A stretch of DNA of 64,000 bases, taken from the NCBI RefSeq assembly GCF_043290135.1, contig NW_027464603.1:3387501-3451500 (forward strand), written 5' to 3'. The translations under genes and the position numbers were made by a program. Shown piece after piece: positions 25,701 to 40,500 of this stretch (positions are counted from its first letter, which is position 1; each line of letters starts with the position of its first letter). The notes below the pieces were generated by a model that did not search any database, was not told the DNA's origin, and saw nothing but the letters and a program-made list of their open reading frames with translations. Source of the DNA: Rhipicephalus microplus (lineage: Eukaryota > Arthropoda > Arachnida > Ixodida > Ixodidae).

Positions 25701-28504
25701 AACTCCGCAACTAGAAACTCCACAGCTAGAACGTCCGCAACTAGAAACTCTACAACTAGAAACTCCGCAACTAGAAACTCCACAGCTAGAAACTCCACAA
25801 GTAGAAACTCCACAACTAGAAACTCCACAACTAGAGACTCCACAACTAGAGACTACGCAACTAGAAACTCCACAGCTAGAAACTCCGCACTTAGAAACTC
25901 CACAGAGACTCCGCAACTAGAAACTCCACAACTAGAAACTCCACAACTAGAAACTATGCAACTAGAAACTCCGCAACTAGAAACTCCACAGCTAGAACGT
26001 CCGCAACTAGAAACTCTGCAACTAGAAACTCCGCAACTAGAAACTCCAAAACTAGAAACTCCACAACTAGAAACTCCACAACTAGAAACTCCACAACTAG
26101 AGACTCCACAACTAGAGACTTCGCAACTAAAAACTCCACAGCTAGAAACTCCGCAACTAGAAACTCCGCAACTAGAAACTACACAACTAGAGAGTCCGCA
26201 GCTATAAACTCCACAACTTGAAACTCTGCAACTCGAAACTCTGCAACTAGAAAATCCCCAACTAGAAACTACACAACTAGAATCTCCGCAACTCGAAACT
26301 CCGCAACTACAAAATCCACAACTAGAAACTTCACAATTGGGAACTCCGCAACTAGAAAATCTACAACTAGAAACTCGAAAACTAAAAACTCCAACTAGAA
26401 ACTCCACAACTAGAAACTAAACAACTAGAAACTCCACAACTAGACACTTCGCAACTAGAAACTCCACAACTAGACACTCCACAACTAGAAAACTCCGCAA
26501 CTGGAAACTCCACAACTAGAAACTTCACAACTAGAAACTCCACACCTTGAAACCCCACAACTAGATACTCCGCAACTACAAATTCCACAACTAGAAACTC
26601 CACAACTAGAACCTCCATAACTAGAAACTCTGCAACGAGAAACTCCCCAACTAGAGACTCCATAACTAGGAACTCCACAACTAGAAACTCCACAGCTACA
26701 GACTCCAAAACTAGAAACTCCACAGCTAAACACTCCACAACTAGAAACTCCACAAATACGAAGCCCACAAATACGAACCCCGCAACTAGAAGCTCCATAA
26801 CTAGAAACTCCGCAACTAGAAACTCTACAACTTGAGACTTCGCAACTAGAAACTCCACTACTAGAAACACCACAACTAGAGATTCCACAACTACAAACTC
26901 CACAACTAGAAACTCCACAACTACGAAACTCAAAACTAGAAACTCCACAACTAGAAACTCCACAACTTGGGACTTCGCAACTAGAAACTCCACAACTTGA
27001 GACTTCGCAACTAGAAACTCGGCAACTAGAAACTCCCCAACTAGAAACTCCACAACTAGAAACTCCACAAATTGAAACACCACAACTAGATACTCCACAA
27101 CTACAAATTCCACAACTAGAAACTCCACATCTAAAAACTCCGCAACTAGAAACTCCGCAACTATTAACTCCACAACCAGAGACTCCATAACTTGAAACAC
27201 CACAACTAGATACTGCACAACTACAAATTCCACATCTAGAAACTCCAAATTTAGAAACTCCGCATTTAGACACTCCGCAACTTGAAACTCCACAACTACA
27301 GTCTCCATAACTAGGAACTTCACAACTAGAAGTTCCACAACTACAGACTCCACAACTACAAACTTCACAACTAGAAACTCCACAACCAGAAACTCCGCAA
27401 CTAGAAACTCCACAACTAGAAAATCCACAACCAGAGACTCAACAACTTGAGACTCCACAACTAAAAACTCCACAGCTAGAAACTCCACAACTTGAGACTT
27501 CGCAACTAGAAACTCCACAACTAGGAACTCCACACCTATAAGTTCCAAAACTTGAAACTCCACAACTAGAAACTCAACAACTAGAAACTCCACACCTAGA
27601 AACTCCGCAACTAGAAACTCCACAACTAGAAACTTCACAACTAGAAACTATGCAACTAGAAACTCCGCAACTAGAAACTCCACAGCTAGAACGTCCGCAA
27701 CTAGAAACTCTGGAACTAGAAACTCCGCAACTAGAAACTCCACAGCTAGAAACTCCACAAGTAGAAACTCCACAACTAGAAACTCCACAACTAGAGACTC
27801 CACAACTAGAGACTACGCAACTAGAAACTCCACAGCTAGAAACTCCGCAACTAGAAACTCCGCACTTAGAAACTCCACAGAGACTCCGCAACTAGAAACT
27901 CCACAACTAGAAACTCCACAACTAGAAACTATGCAACTAGAAACTCCGCAACTAGAAACTCCACAGCTAGAACATCCGCAACTAGAAACTCTGCAACTAG
28001 AAACTCCGCAACTAGAAACTCCACAACTAGAAACTCCACAACTAGAAACTCCACAACTAGAAACTCCACAACTAGAGACTCGACAACTAGGGACTCCGCA
28101 ACTAAAAACTCCACAGCTAGAAACTCCGCAACTAGAAACTCCGCAACAAGAAACTCCACAACTAGAGAGTCCGCAGCTATAAACTCCACAACTTGAAACT
28201 CTGCAACTCGAAACTCTGCAACTAGAAAATCCCCAACTAGAAACTACACAACTAGAATCTCCGCAACTCGAAACTCCACAACTAGAGACTCCATAACTAG
28301 GAACTCCACAACTACAAACTCCACAAGTAGAAACTCCACAACCGGAAACTCCGCAGCTAGAAACTCAGCAACTAGAAACTCCACAACTAGAAATTCCACA
28401 ACCAGAGACTCAACAACTTGAGACTCCACAACTAAAAACTCCACAACTAGAAACTCCACAACTAGAAACTCAACAACTAGAAACCCAGCAAATAGAAACT
28501 CCAA
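22735..28504. repeat. 5.87-kb HOR copy, truncated at the copy A/B junction
   Basis: 21645-22637 recurs at 27512-28504 with a 5867-bp offset, and the same offset appears in copy B (36752/42619). This defines a ~5.87-kb unit that is cut at 28505 by the start of copy B. It holds 11-bp monomers at 25903 and 27878, a 14-bp CAATTG monomer at 24480, and the 13-bp CTAGAAAACTCCG monomer type (22697-22709) just before its left edge. Confidence 0.75.
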
Positions 28505-31500
28505 AACTTGAAACTCCACAACTACAGTCTCCATAACTAGGAACTTCACAACTAGAAATTCCACAACTACAGGCTCCACAACTACAAACTTCACAACTAG
28601 AAACTCCACAACCAGAAACTCCGCAACTAGAAACTCCACAACTAGAAAATCCACAACCAGAGACTCAACAACTTGAGACTCCACAACTAAAAACTCCACA
28701 ACTAGAAACTCCACAACTAGAAACTCAACAACTAGATACTCCGCAACTACAAATTCTACAACTAGAAACTCCACAACTAGAAACTCTATAACTAGAAACT
28801 CCACAACTAGAGACTCCATAACTAGGAACTCCACAACTAGAAACTCCACAGCTACAGACTCCACAACTACAGACTCCACAACTAGAAACTCCACAGCTAG
28901 AGACTCCACAACTAGAAACTCCACAAATACGAACCCCACGAATACAAACCCCGCCACTAGAAGCTCCATAACTAGAAACTCCGCAACTAGAAACTCCACA
29001 ACTTGAGACTTCGCAACTAGAAACTCCACAACTAGAAACACCACAACTAGAGACTCCACAACTACAAACTCCACAACTAGAAACTCCACAACTAGGAACC
29101 TCACAACTAGAAACTCCACGACTAGAAACTCCACAACTTGGGACTTCGCAACTAGAAACTCCACAATTGAGACTTCGCAACTAAAAACTCCGCAACTAGA
29201 AACTCCGCAACTAGAAACTCCACAACTAGAGAATCCATAACTTGAAACACCACAACTAGATACTCCACAACTACAAATTCCACATCTAGAAACTCCAAAT
29301 TTAGAAACTCCGCAACTAGAAACTCCGCAACTTGAAACTCCACAACTAGAGACTCCATAACTAGGAACTCCACAACTAGAAACTCGACAACTACAGACTC
29401 CACAACTAGAAACTCTACAACTAGAAACTTCACAACTAGAAACTCCGCAACTAGAAACCCAGCAACTAAAACTCCACAACTAGAAACTCCACACCTATGA
29501 ATTCCACAACTTGAAACTCCACAACTAGAAACTCCACAACTAGAAACTCCACACCTAGAAACTCCGCAACTAGAAACTCCACAACTAGAAACTCCACAAC
29601 TAGAAAGTATGCAACTAGAAACTCCGCAAATAGAAACTCCGCAACTAGAAACTCCACAGCTAGAGACTCCATAACTAGGAACTGCACAACCAGAAACTCC
29701 ACAACTACAGACTCCACAACTACAAACTCCACAACTAGAAACTCCACGACCGGAAACTCGGCAACTAGAAACTCCGCAACTAGAAACTCCACAACTAGAA
29801 ACTCCACAAATTGAAACACCACAACTAGATACTCCACAACTACAAACTCCACAACTAGAAACTCCACAACTAAAAACTCCGCAACTAGAAACTCCACAAC
29901 TTGAAACACCACAACTAGATACTCAACAACTACAAATTCCACAACTAGAAACTCCAAATTTAGAGACTCCGCAACTAGAAACTCCGAAACTTGAAACTCC
30001 ACAACCAGAGACTCAACAACTAGAGACTCCACAACTAGAAACTCCGCAACTAGAAACCCAGCAACTAGAAACTCCACAACTAGGAACTCCACACCTATAA
30101 GTTCCACAACTTGAAACTCCACAACTAGAAACTCAACAACTAGAAACTCCACACCTAGAAACTCCGCAACTAGAAACTCCACAACTAGAAACTTCTCAAC
30201 TAGAAACTATGCAACTAGAAACTCCGCAACTAGAAACTCCACAGCTAGAACGTCCGCAACTAGAAACTCTGCAACTAGAAACTCCGCAACTAGAAACTCC
30301 ACAGCTAGAAACTCCACAACTAGAAACTCCACAACTAGAAACTCCACAACTAGAGACTCCACAACTTGGGACTTCGCAACTAGAAACTCCACAACTTGAG
30401 ACTTCGCAACTAGAAACTCGGCAACTAGAAACTCCCCAACTAGAAACTCCACAACTACAAACTCCACAAATTGAAACACCACAACTAGATACTCCACAAC
30501 TACAAATTCCACAACTAGAAACTCCACATCTAAAAACTCCGCAACTAGAAACTCCGCAACTAATAACTCCAGAACCAGAGACTCCATAACTTGAAACACC
30601 ACAACTAGATACTGCACAACTACAAATTCCACATCTAGAAGCTCCAAATTTAGAAACTCCGCATTTAGAAACTCCGCAACTTGAAACTCCACAACTACAG
30701 TCTCCATAACTAGGAACTTCACAACTAGAAATTCCACAACTACAGGCTCCACAACTACAAACTTCAAAACTAGAAACTCCACAACCAAAAACTCCGCAAC
30801 TAGAAACTCCACAACTAGAAAATCCACAACCAGAGACTCAACAACTTGAGACTCCACAACTAAAAACTCCACAACTAGAAACTCCACAACTAGAAACTCA
30901 ACAACTAGATACTCCGCAACTACAAATTCTACAACTAGAAACTCCACAACTAGAAACTCTATAACTAGAAACTCCACAACTAGAGACTCCATAACTAGGA
31001 ACTCCACAACTAGAAACTCCACAGCTACAGACTCCACAACTACAGACTCCACAACTAGAAACTCCACAGCTAGAGACTCCACAACTAGAAACTCCACAAA
31101 TACGAACCCCACGAATACAAACCCCGCCACTAGAAGCTCCATAACTAGAAACTCCGCAACTAGAAACTCCACAACTTGAGACTTCGCAACTAGAAACTCC
31201 ACAACTAGAAACACCACAACTAGAGACTCCACAACTACAAACTCCACAACTAGAAACTCCAGAACTAGGAACCTCACAACTAGAAACTCCACGACTAGAA
31301 ACTCCACAACTTGGGACTTCGCAACTAGAAACTCCACAATTGAGACTTCGCAACTAAAAACTCCGCAACTAGAAACTCCGCAACTAGAAACTCCACAACT
31401 AGAGAATCCATAACTTGAAACACCACAACTAGATACTCCACAACTACAAATTCCACATCTAGAAACTCCAAATTTAGAAACTCCGCAACTAGAAACTCCG

Positions 31501-34500
31501 CAACTTGAAACTCCACAACTAGAGACTCCATAACTAGGAACTCCACAACTAGAAACTCCACAACTACAGACTCCACAACTAGAAACTCTACAACTAGAAA
31601 CTTCACAACTAGAAACTCCGCAACTAGAAACCCAGCAACTAAAACTCCACAACTAGAAACTCCACACCTATGAATTCCACAACTTGAAACTCCACAACTA
31701 GAAACTCCACAACTAGAAACTCCACACCTAGAAACTCCGCAACTTGAAACTCCACAACTAGAAACTCCACAACTAGAAATTATGCAACTAGAAACTCCGC
31801 AAATAGAAACTCCGCAACTAGAAACTCCACAACTACAGACTCCAGAACTAGGAACTTCACAACTAGAAACTCCACAATTACAGACTCCACAACTACAAAC
31901 TTCACAACTAGAAACTCCACAACCAGAAACTCCGCAACTAGAAACTCCACAACTACGAAACTCACAACTAGAAATTCCACAACTAGAAACTCCACAACTT
32001 GGGACTTCGCAACTAGAAACTCCACAACTTGAGACTTCGCAACTAGAAACTCGGCAACTAGAAACTCCCCAACTAGAAACTCCACAACTAGAAACTCCAC
32101 AAATTGAAACACCACAACTAGATACTCCACAAACACAAATTCCACAATTAGAAACTCCACATCTAAAAACTCCGCAACTAGAAACTCCGCAACTATTAAC
32201 TCCACAACCAGAGACTCCATAACTTGAAACACCACAACTAGATACTGCACAACTACAAATTCCACATCTAGAAGCTCCAAATTTAGAAACTCCGCATTTA
32301 GAAACTCCGCAACTTGAAACTCCACAACTACAGTCTCCATAACTAGGAACTTCACAACTAGAAATTCCACAACTACAGGCTCCACAACTACAAACTTCAC
32401 AACTAGAAACTCCACAACCAGAAACTCCGCAACTAGAAACTCCACAACTAGAAAATCCACAACCAGAGACTCAACAACTTGAGACTCCACAACTAAAAAC
32501 TCCACAACTAGAAACTCCACAACTAGAAACTCAACAACTAGATACTCCGCAACTACAAATTCTACAACTAGAAACTCCACAACTAGAAACTCTATAACTA
32601 GAAACTCCACAACTAGAGACTCCATAACTAGGAACTCCACAACTAGAAACTCCACAGCTACAGACTCCACAACTACAGACTCCACAACTAGAAACTCCAC
32701 AGCTAGAGACTCCACAACTAGAAACTCCACAAATACGAACCCCACGAATACAAACCCCGCCACTAGAAGCTCCATAACTAGAAACTCCGCAACTAGAAAC
32801 TCCACAACTTGAGACTTCGCAACTAGAAACTCCACAACTAGAAACACCACAACTAGAGACTCCACAACTACAAACTCCACAACTAGAAACTCCACAACTA
32901 GGAACCTCACAACTAGAAACTCCACGACTAGAAACTCCACAACTTGGGACTTCGCAACTAGAAACTCCACAATTGAGACTTCGCAACTAAAAACTCCGCA
33001 ACTAGAAACTCCGCAACTAGAAACTCCACAACTAGAGAATCCATAACTAGGAACTCCACAACTAGAAACTCCACAACTACAGACTCCACAACTAGAAACT
33101 CTACAACTAGAAACTTCACAACTAGAAACTCCGCAACTAGAAACCCAGCAACTAAAACTCCACAACTAGAAACTCCACACCTATGAATTCCACAACTTGA
33201 AACTCCACAACTAGAAACTCCACAACTAGAAACTCCACACCTAGAAACTCCGCAACTAGAAACTCCACAACTAGAAACTCCACAACTAGAAAGTATGCAA
33301 CTAGAAACTCCGCAAATAGAAACTCCGCAACTAGAAACTCCACAGCTAGAGACTCCATAACTAGGAACTGCACAACCAGAAACTCCACAACTACAGACTC
33401 CACAACTACAAACTCCACAACTAGAAACTCCACGACCGGAAACTCGGCAACTAGAAACTCCGCAACTAGAAACTCCACAACTAGAAACTCCACAAATTGA
33501 AACACCACAACTAGATACTCCACAACTACAAACTCCACAACTAGAAACTCCACAACTAAAAACTCCGCAACTAGAAACTCCACAACTTGAAACACCACAA
33601 CTAGATACTCAACAACTACAAATTCCACAACTAGAAACTCCAAATTTAAAGACTCCGCAACTAGAAACTCCGAAACTTGAAACTCCACAACCACAGACTC
33701 AACAACTAGAGACTCCACAACTAGAAACTCCGCAACTAGAAACCCAGCAACTAGAAACTCCACAACTAGGAACTCCACACCTATAAGTTTCACAACTTGA
33801 AACTCCACAACTAGAAACTCAACAACTAGAAACTCCACACCTAGAAACTCCGCAACTAGAAACTCCACAACTAGAAACTTCTCAACTAGAAACTATGCAA
33901 CTAGAAACTCCACAGCTAGAACGTCCGCAACTAGAAACTCTGCAACTAGAAACTCCGCAACTAGAAACTCCACAGCTAGAAACTCCACAACTAGAAACTC
34001 CACAACTAGAAACTCCACAACTAGAGACTCCACAACTTGGGACTTCGCAACTAGAAACTCCACAACTTGAGACTTCGCAACTAGAAACACGGCAACTAGA
34101 AACTCCCCAACTAGAAACTCCACAACTAGAAACTCCACAAATTGAAACACCACAACTAGATACTCCACAACTACAAATTCCACAACTAGAAACTCCACAT
34201 CTAAAAACTCCGCAACTAGAAACTCCGCAACTAATAACTCCAGAACCAGAGACTCCATAACTTGAAACACCACAACTAGATACTGCACAACTACAAATTC
34301 CACATCTAGAAGCTCCAAATTTAGAAACTCCGCATTTAGAAACTCCGCAACTTGAAACTCCACAACTACAGTCTCCATAACTAGGAACTTCACAACTAGA
34401 AATTCCACAACTACAGGCTCCACAACTACAAACTTCAAAACTAGAAACTCCACAACCAGAAACTCCGCAACTAGAAACTCCACAACTAGAAAATCCACAA

Positions 34501-37500
34501 CCAGAGACTCAACAACTTGAGACTCCACAACTAAAAACTCCACAACTAGAAACTCCACAACTAGAAACTCAACAACTAGATACTCCGCAACTACAAATTC
34601 TACAACTAGAAACTCCACAACTAGAAACTCTATAACTAGAAACTCCACAACTAGAGACTCCATAACTAGGAACTCCACAACTAGAAACTCCACAGCTACA
34701 GACTCCACAACTACAGACTCCACAACTAGAAACTCCACAGCTAGAGACTCCACAACTAGAAACTCCACAAATACGAACCCCACGAATACAAACCCCGCCA
34801 CTAGAAGCTCCATAACTAGAAACTCCGCAACTAGAAACTCCACAACTTGAGACTTCGCAACTAGAAACTCCACAACTAGAAACACCACAACTAGAGACTC
34901 CACAACTACAAACTCCACAACTAGAAACTCCAGAACTAGGAACCTCACAACTAGAAACTCCACGACTAGAAACTCCACAACTTGGGACTTCGCAACTAGA
35001 AACTCCACAATTGAGACTTCGCAACTAAAAACTCCGCAACTAGAAACTCCGCAACTAGAAACTCCACAACTAGAGAATCCATAACTTGAAACACCACAAC
35101 TAGATACTCCACAACTACAAATTCCACATCTAGAAACTCCAAATTTAGAAACTCCGCAACTAGAAACTCCGCAACTTGAAACTCCACAACTAGAGACTCC
35201 ATAACTAGGAACTCTACAACTAGAAACTCCACAACTACAGACTCCACAACTAGAAACTCTACAACTAGAAACTTCACAACTAGAAACTCCGCAACTAGAA
35301 ACCCAGCAACTAAAACTCCACAACTAGAAACTCCACACCTATGAATTCCACAACTTGAAACTCCACAACTAGAAACTCCACAACTAGAAACTCCACACCT
35401 AGAAACTCCGCAACTTGAAACTCCACAACTAGAAACTCCACAACTAGAAATTATGCAACTAGAAACTCCGCAAATAGAAACTCCGCAACTAGAAACTCCA
35501 CAGCTAGAGACTCCATAACTAGGAACTGCACAACCAGAAACTCCACGACCGGAAACTCGGCAACTAGAAACTCCGCAACTAGAAACTCCACAACTAGAAA
35601 CTCCACAAATTGAAACACCACAACTAGATACTCCACAACTACAAACTCCACAACTAGAAACTCCACAACTAAAAACTCCGCAACTAGAAACTCCACAACT
35701 TGAAACACCACAACTAGATACTAAACAACTACAAATTCCACAACTAGAAACTCCAAGTTTAGAGACTCCGCAACTAGAAACTCCGCAACTTGAAACTCCA
35801 CAACTAGACACTCCATAACTAGGAACTCCAACACTAGAAACTCCAAATTTAGAAACTCCGCAACTAGACACTCTGCAACTAGAAACTCCACAACCAGAAA
35901 CTCCGCAACTAGAAACTCCACAACTAGAAAATCCACAACCAGAGACTCAACAACTAGAGACTCCACAACTAAAAACTCCACAACTAGAAACTCCGCAACT
36001 AGAAACCCAGCAACTAGAAACTCCACAACTAGGAACTCCACACCTATAGGTTCCAAAACTTGAAACTCCACAACTAGAAACTCAACAACTAGAAACTCCA
36101 CACCTAGAAACTCCGCAACTAGAAACTCCACAACTAGAAACTTCACAACTAGAAACTATGCAACTAGAAACTCTGCAACTAGAAACTCCACAGCTAGAAC
36201 GTCCGTAACTAGAAACTCTGGAACTAGAAACTCCGCAACTAGAAACTCCACAGCTAGAAACTCCACAAGTAGAAACTCCACAACTAGAAACTCCACAACT
36301 AGAGACTCCACAACTAGAGACTACGCAACTAGAAACTCCACAGCTAGAAACTCCGCAACTAGAAACTCCGCACTTAGAAACCCCACAGAGACTCCGCAAC
36401 TAGAAACTCCACAACTAGAAACTCCACAACTAGAAACTATGCAACTAGAAACTCCGCAACTAGAAACTCCACAGCTAGAACATCCGCAACTAGAAACTCT
36501 GCAACTAGAAACTCCGCAACTAGAAACTCCACAACTAGAAACTCCACAACTAGAAACTCCACAACTAGAAACTCCACAACTAGAGACTCCACAACTAGAG
36601 ACTCCGCAACTAAAAACTCCACAGCTAGAAACTCCGCAACTAGAAACTCCGCAACAAGAAACTCCACAACTAGAGAGTCCGCAGCTATAAACTCCACAAC
36701 TTGAAACTCTGCAACTCGAAACTCTGCAACTAGAAAATCCCCAACTAGAAACTACACAACTAGAATCTCCGCAACTCGAAACTCCACAACTAGAGACTCC
36801 ATAACTAGGAACTCCACAACTACAAACTCCACAAGTAGAAACTCCACAACCGGAAACTCCGCAGCTAGAAACTCAGCAACTAGAAACTCCACAACTAGAA
36901 ATTCCACAACCAGAGACTCAACAACTTGAGACTCCACAACTAAAAACTCCACAACTAGAAACTCCACAACTAGAAACTCAACAACTAGAAACCCAGCAAA
37001 TAGAAACTCCAAAACTAGAAACTCCACAACTAGACACTTCGCAACTAGAAACTCCACAACTAGAGACTCCACTAGAAAACTCCGCAACTAGAAATTCCAC
37101 AATTGCGAACCTCACAACTTGAAACTCCACAACTAGAAACTCTGCAACTAGAAACTCCACAGCTAGAAACTCCACAACCTGAGACTTGGCAACTAGAAAC
37201 TCGGCAACTAGAAACTCAACAACCAGAAACTCCACAACTAGAAACTCCACAACTAGAAACTCCACAACTTGAAACACCACAACTAGATACTCCACAACAA
37301 CAAATTCCACAACGAGAAACTCCAAATTTAGAAACTCCACAACTATAAACTCCACACCTATAAATTCCACAACTAGAAACTCCACACCTAGAAACTCCGC
37401 AACTAGAAACTCCACAACTAGAAACTCCACAACTAGAAACTATGCAACTAGAAACTCCACAGCTAGAGACTCCATAACTAGGAACTCCACAACTAGAAAC

Positions 37501-40500
37501 TCCACACCTTGAAACCCCACAACTAGATACTCCGCAACTACAAATTCCACAACTAGAAACTCCACAACTAGAACCTCCATAACTAGAAACTCTGCAACAA
37601 GAAACTCCCCAACTAGAGACTCCATAACTAGGATCTCCACAACTAGAAACTCCACAGCTACAGACTCCAAAACTAGAAACTCCACAGCTAGAGACTCCAC
37701 AACTAGAAACTCCACAAATACGAACCCCACAAATACGAACCCCGCAACTAGAAGCTCCATAACTAGAAACTCCGCAACTAGAAACTCTACAACTTGAGAC
37801 TTTGCAACTAGAAACTCCACTACTAGAAACACCACAACTAGAGATTCCACAACTACAAACTCAACAACTAGAAACTCCGCAACTACGAAACTCACAACTA
37901 GAAACTCCACAACTAGAAACTCCACAACTTGGGACTTCGCAACTAGAAACTCCACAACTTGAGACTTCGCAACTAGAAACTCGGCAACTACAAACTCCCC
38001 AACTAGAAACTCCACAACTAGAAACTCCACAAATTGAAACACCACAACTAGATACTCCACAACTACAAATTCCACAACTAGAAACTCCACATATAAAAAC
38101 TCCGCAACTAGAAACTCCGCAACTATTAACTCCACAACCAGAGACTCCATAACTTGAAACACCACAACTAGATACTGCACAACTACAAATTCCACATCTA
38201 GAAACTCCAAAATTAGAAACTCCGCATTTAGAAACTCCGCAACTTGAAACTCCACAACTACAGTCTCCATAACTAGGAACTTCACAACTAGAAATTCCAC
38301 AACTACAGGCTCCACAATTACAAACTTCACAACTAGAAACTCCACAACCAGAAACTCCGCAACTAGAAACTCCACAACTAGAAAATCCACAACCAGAGAC
38401 TCAACAACTTGAGACTCCACAACTAAAAACTCCACAACTAGAAACTCCACAACTAGAAACTCAACAACTAGATACTCCGCAACTACAAATTCTACAACTA
38501 GAGACTCCATAACTAAAAACTCCACAACTAGAAACTCCACAGCTACAGACTCCACAACTACAGACTCCACAACTAGAAACTCCACAGCTAGAGACTCCAC
38601 AACTAGAAACTCCACAAATACGAACCCCACGAATACGAACCCCGCAACTAGAAGCTCCATAACTAGAAACTCCGCAACTAGAAACTCCACAACTTGAGAC
38701 TTCGCAACTAGAAACTCCACAACTAGAAACACCACAACTAGAGACTGCACAACTACAAACTCCACAACTAGAAACTCCACAACTAGGAACCTCACAACTA
38801 GAAACTCCACGACTAGAAACTCCACAACTTGGGACTTCGCAACTAGAAACTCCACAATTGAGACTTCGCAACTAAGAACTCCGCAACTAGAAACTCCGCA
38901 ACTAGAAACTCCACAACTAGAGAATCCATAACTTGAAACACCACAACTAGATACTCCACAACTACAAATTCCACATCTAGAAACTCCAAATTTAGAAACT
39001 CCGCAACTAGAAACTCCGCAACTTGAAATTCCACAACTAGAGACTCCATAACTAGGAACTCCACAACTAGAAACTCCACAACTACAGACTCCACAACTAG
39101 AAACTCTACAACTAGAAACTCCACAACTAGAAACTCCGCAACTAGAAACCCAGCAACTAAAACTCCACAACTAGAAACTCCACACTTATGAATTCCACAA
39201 CTTGAAACTCCACAACTAGAAACTCCACAACTAGAAACTCCACACCTAGAAACTCCGCAACTAGAAACTCCACAACTAGAAACTCCACAACTAGAAAGTA
39301 TGCAACTAGAAACTCCGCAAATAGAAACTCCGCAACTAGAAACTCCACAGCTAGAGACTCCATAACTAGGAACTGCACAACCAGAAACTCCACAACTACA
39401 GACTTCACAACTACAAACTCCACAACTAGAAACTCCACGACCGGAAACTCGGCAACTAGAAACTCCGCAACTAGAAACTCCACAACTAGAAACTCCACAA
39501 TTTGAAACACCACAACTAGATACTCCACAACTACAAACTCCACAACTACAAACTCCACAACTAAAAACTCCGCAACTAGAAACTCCACAACTTGAAACAC
39601 CACAACTAGACACTCAACAACTACAAATTCCACAACTAGAAACTCCAAATTTAGAGACTCCGCAACTAGAAACTCCGCAACTTGAAACTCCACAACAAGA
39701 GACTCCATAACTAGGAACTCCAACACTAGAAACTCCAAATTTAGAAACTCCGCAACTAGACACTCCGCAACTAGAAACTCCACAACCAGAAACTCCGCAA
39801 CTAGAAACTCCACAACTAGAAATTCCACAACCAGAGACTCAACAACTAGAGACTCCACAACTAAAAACTCCACAACTAGAAACTCCACAACTAGAAACTC
39901 CGCAACTAGAAACCCAGCAACTAGAAACTCCACAGCTAGGAACTCCACACCTATAAGTTCCACAACTTGAAACTCCACAACTAGAAACTCAACAACTAGA
40001 AACTCCACACCTAGAAACTCCACAACTAGAAACTCCACAACTAGAAACTTCACAACTAGAAACTATGCAACTAGAAACTCCGCAACTAGAAACTCCACAG
40101 CTAGAACGTCCGCAACTAGAAACTCTACAACTAGAAACTCCGCAACTAGAAACTCCACAGCTAGAAACTCCACAAGTAGAAACTCCACAACTAGAAACTC
40201 CACAACTAGAGACTCCACAACTAGAGACTACGCAACTAGAAACTCCACAGCTAGAAACTCCGCACTTAGAAACTCCACAGAGACTCCGCAACTAGAAACT
40301 CCACAACTAGAAACTCCACAACTAGAAACTATGCAACTAGAAACTCCGCAACTAGAAACTCCACAGCTAGAACGTCCGCAACTAGAAACTCTGCAACTAG
40401 AAACTCCGCAACTAGAAACTCCAAAACTAGAAACTCCACAACTAGAAACTCCACAACTAGAAACTCCACAACTAGAGACTCCACAACTAGAGACTTCGCA

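Larger units (their letters stand above)
14115..28504. repeat. Large segmental tandem duplication, left copy (A), 14,390 bp
   Basis: This block recurs head to tail at 28505-42879. The offset is 14,390 bp up to about 19,510 and 14,375 bp after it, because copy B lacks one 15-bp monomer near 33,910. Landmarks matching in order include the EcoRI-bearing monomers (15109/29499, 17282/31672, 20968/35343, 24815/39190), 14-bp CAATTG monomers (14774/29164 to 24480/38855) and 11-bp monomers (22011/36386, 25903/40278, 27878/42253). Substitutions seen are 19508 G/C, 21112 T/A, 22815 A/C, 22939 T/G and 28082 G/C. Content: two short/long module pairs, then the 5.87-kb HOR type. Confidence 0.92.
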
